Of a DNA stretch of 64,000 bases, positions 62,880-64,000 are shown one piece after another. Below the pieces are notes generated by a model. That model was not told the origin of the DNA, ran no database searches, and saw only the letters and a list, made by a program, of their open reading frames with translations. The stretch comes from RHKX01 sp041393495. Lineage in GTDB: Bacteria; Actinomycetota; Thermoleophilia; Solirubrobacterales; 70-9. The stretch spans positions 108,403-172,402 of the forward strand of contig JAWKKA010000003.1 in the NCBI GenBank assembly GCA_041393495.1. Reading direction: 5' to 3'. The position numbers and the translations under genes are program-made. The stretch's first letter is position 1. Every line of letters begins with the position of its first letter.

Positions 62880-64000
62880 TGCTGGAGCGAATCGAGCAGA
62901 TACGAGAGCAGGGCCGCGCGGCGATCGCGGCTGCCGGCAACGCTGCGGAGGTCGAGGCGGCGCGGGTCCGCTTCCTCGGCCGCAAGGCCGAGCTGACGAC
63001 GATCCTTCGCGGAATCGGCGAGCTCGCGCCCGAGCTGCGCGGCCCGGTCGGCAAGGCCGGCAACGAGGTCCGCCGCGAGCTCGAGGAGCTCGTCGCCGAG
63101 GCCCGCGGCCGATACGAGCGGGCCGAGCTCGACAGCCGCCTCGCCATCGAGTCGATCGACGTGACCCTGCCCGGCACACCGCCGGTGCGGCTTGGCCATC
63201 TGCACCCGCTGACGAGGACGCGTCGCCAGATCGAGGACATCTTCGCCGGGCTCGGCTACCGGGTGACCGAGGGGCCCGAGATCGAGCATGACTACTACAA
63301 CTTCACCGCCCTGAACTACCCGCCCGGGCACCCGGCGCGGATGCTCCAGGACACCTTCTACGTCGACCCGGCCACGCTCGGGTCCGACCCGACCCTCGTC
63401 GGCTCGGACGGCGAGCCGCTCGTGGCCGCGCCGGGGCCGCGCGACGTCCTGCTCCGCACCCACACCTCGCCGATGCAGATCCGCGGGATGGAGGATCGTG
63501 AGCCGCCGATCTTCATCGTCGTGCCCGGCCGCGTCTATCGCCGCGACTCGGATGCGACCCACACCCCGATGTTCCACCAGGTCGAGGGCCTCGCCGTCGG
63601 CGAGGGCATCACCCTCGCCGACCTGCACGGGACGCTGTTGACGTTCGCCAGGGCGGTCTTCGGGGCCGACCGCGAGGTTCGGATCAGGCCGCACTTCTTC
63701 CCGTTCACCGAGCCGAGCGTCGAGGTCGACGTGTCCTGCTTCCGTTGCGGCGGCAACGGCCGCTTCGAGGGCGGGCGCTGCAACCTCTGCAAGGGCACCG
63801 GCTGGCTCGAGATCCTCGGCGCCGGCATGGTCGACCCGAACGTGTTCGGGTTCGTGCGCGATCGCGGCTACGACCCCGAGCGGGTCCAGGGCTTCGCGTT
63901 CGGGATGGGGATCGAGCGGATCGCGATGCTCAAGCACGGCGTGCCCGACCTGCGGATGTTCTTCGACAACGACACCCGGATGCTGGAGCAGTTCCGATGA
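62879..64000 (+). CDS. pheS: Phenylalanyl-tRNA synthetase alpha subunit
   Basis: 373 residues, ending exactly at the window edge with TGA. The N-terminal coiled coil binds tRNA. HPLTRTRRQIEDIF, LLRTHTSPMQIR, GRVYRRDSDATHTPMFHQ and FGMGIERIAMLKHG are class II motifs. Its CFRCGG..CNLCKGTGW Cys cluster is normal for many PheS. pheT should follow directly. Confidence 0.97.
   Translation: MLERIEQIREQGRAAIAAAGNAAEVEAARVRFLGRKAELTTILRGIGELAPELRGPVGKAGNEVRRELEELVAEARGRYERAELDSRLAIESIDVTLPGTPPVRLGHLHPLTRTRRQIEDIFAGLGYRVTEGPEIEHDYYNFTALNYPPGHPARMLQDTFYVDPATLGSDPTLVGSDGEPLVAAPGPRDVLLRTHTSPMQIRGMEDREPPIFIVVPGRVYRRDSDATHTPMFHQVEGLAVGEGITLADLHGTLLTFARAVFGADREVRIRPHFFPFTEPSVEVDVSCFRCGGNGRFEGGRCNLCKGTGWLEILGAGMVDPNVFGFVRDRGYDPERVQGFAFGMGIERIAMLKHGVPDLRMFFDNDTRMLEQFR

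Overview
This is one window of a very GC-rich bacterial chromosome. Gene density is high, GTG and TTG starts are common, many stop/start pairs overlap (ATGA, GTGA), and many genes have a -10 box right at the start codon (leaderless mRNAs). Together with alkB-rubredoxin-TetR, type III glutamine synthetase, an acyl-CoA ligase with a fused hydrolase domain, and large secreted subtilase/RTX and RCC1-like proteins, this points to an actinobacterium, probably class Thermoleophilia (Solirubrobacterales). The taxon is an inference.

Layout. 1-4.7 kb: 3' part of a PatB-type C-S lyase, an amidohydrolase, a secreted M1 peptidase with a small hypothetical gene, and a DUF1330 protein. 4.7-10.1 kb: a long inverted repeat, glnN (type III glutamine synthetase), a membrane fatty-acid desaturase, and two divergent metallo-beta-lactamase-fold hydrolases. 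10.3-14.3 kb: a polyamine-type ABC importer (ATPase, binding lipoprotein, two permeases). 14.3-18.3 kb (minus strand): secreted GH26-like glycosidase, TVP38-type membrane protein, then alkB-rubredoxin-tetR with a likely operator/promoter. 18.4-24.8 kb: hydrolase/acyl-CoA-ligase fusion, LMW phosphatase plus fructosamine-kinase-family pair (probable protein deglycation), a GNAT protein, rlmN. 24.8-34.3 kb: cyclophilin, sulfatase, a 1559-residue secreted subtilase with RTX-like tail, an MBL hydrolase, 62-bp tandem repeats, a 28-residue membrane peptide coupled to tadA, and a soluble histidine kinase. 34.5-40.9 kb: a toxin-antitoxin pair, tRNA-Ser(GGA), a methyltransferase next to sahH (methyl cycle), a GH3 remnant coupled to a GH5 glycosidase, and an ion channel.

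41-44.1 kb is the most fluid part. An IS481-type element lies 4 bp past tRNA-Ser(CGA), followed by a DUF4160/DUF2442 pair and decayed pieces of an ATPase, an amino-acid permease and a universal stress protein. 44.2-54.6 kb: a hypothetical gene, a hydrolase/PLC-like pair, tRNA-Cys, a secreted RCC1-like repeat protein, the efeUOB iron-uptake operon behind a palindrome resembling iron-regulator sites, and an enoyl-reductase-like protein. 54.6-64 kb: tRNA-Val, acyl-CoA dehydrogenase, a large membrane protein, then the translation block thrS - (32-bp hairpin repeats, promoter, 11-residue leader ORF) - infC - rpmI - rplT - terminator - spoU-type methyltransferase - pheS.

No CRISPR array, prophage or complete known defence system was seen. 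The strongest leads are the widespread leaderless promoters, the hairpin-repeat/leader-peptide region before infC, the deglycation pair, the ligase-hydrolase fusion, the tadA-coupled micro-membrane protein and the gene remnants.
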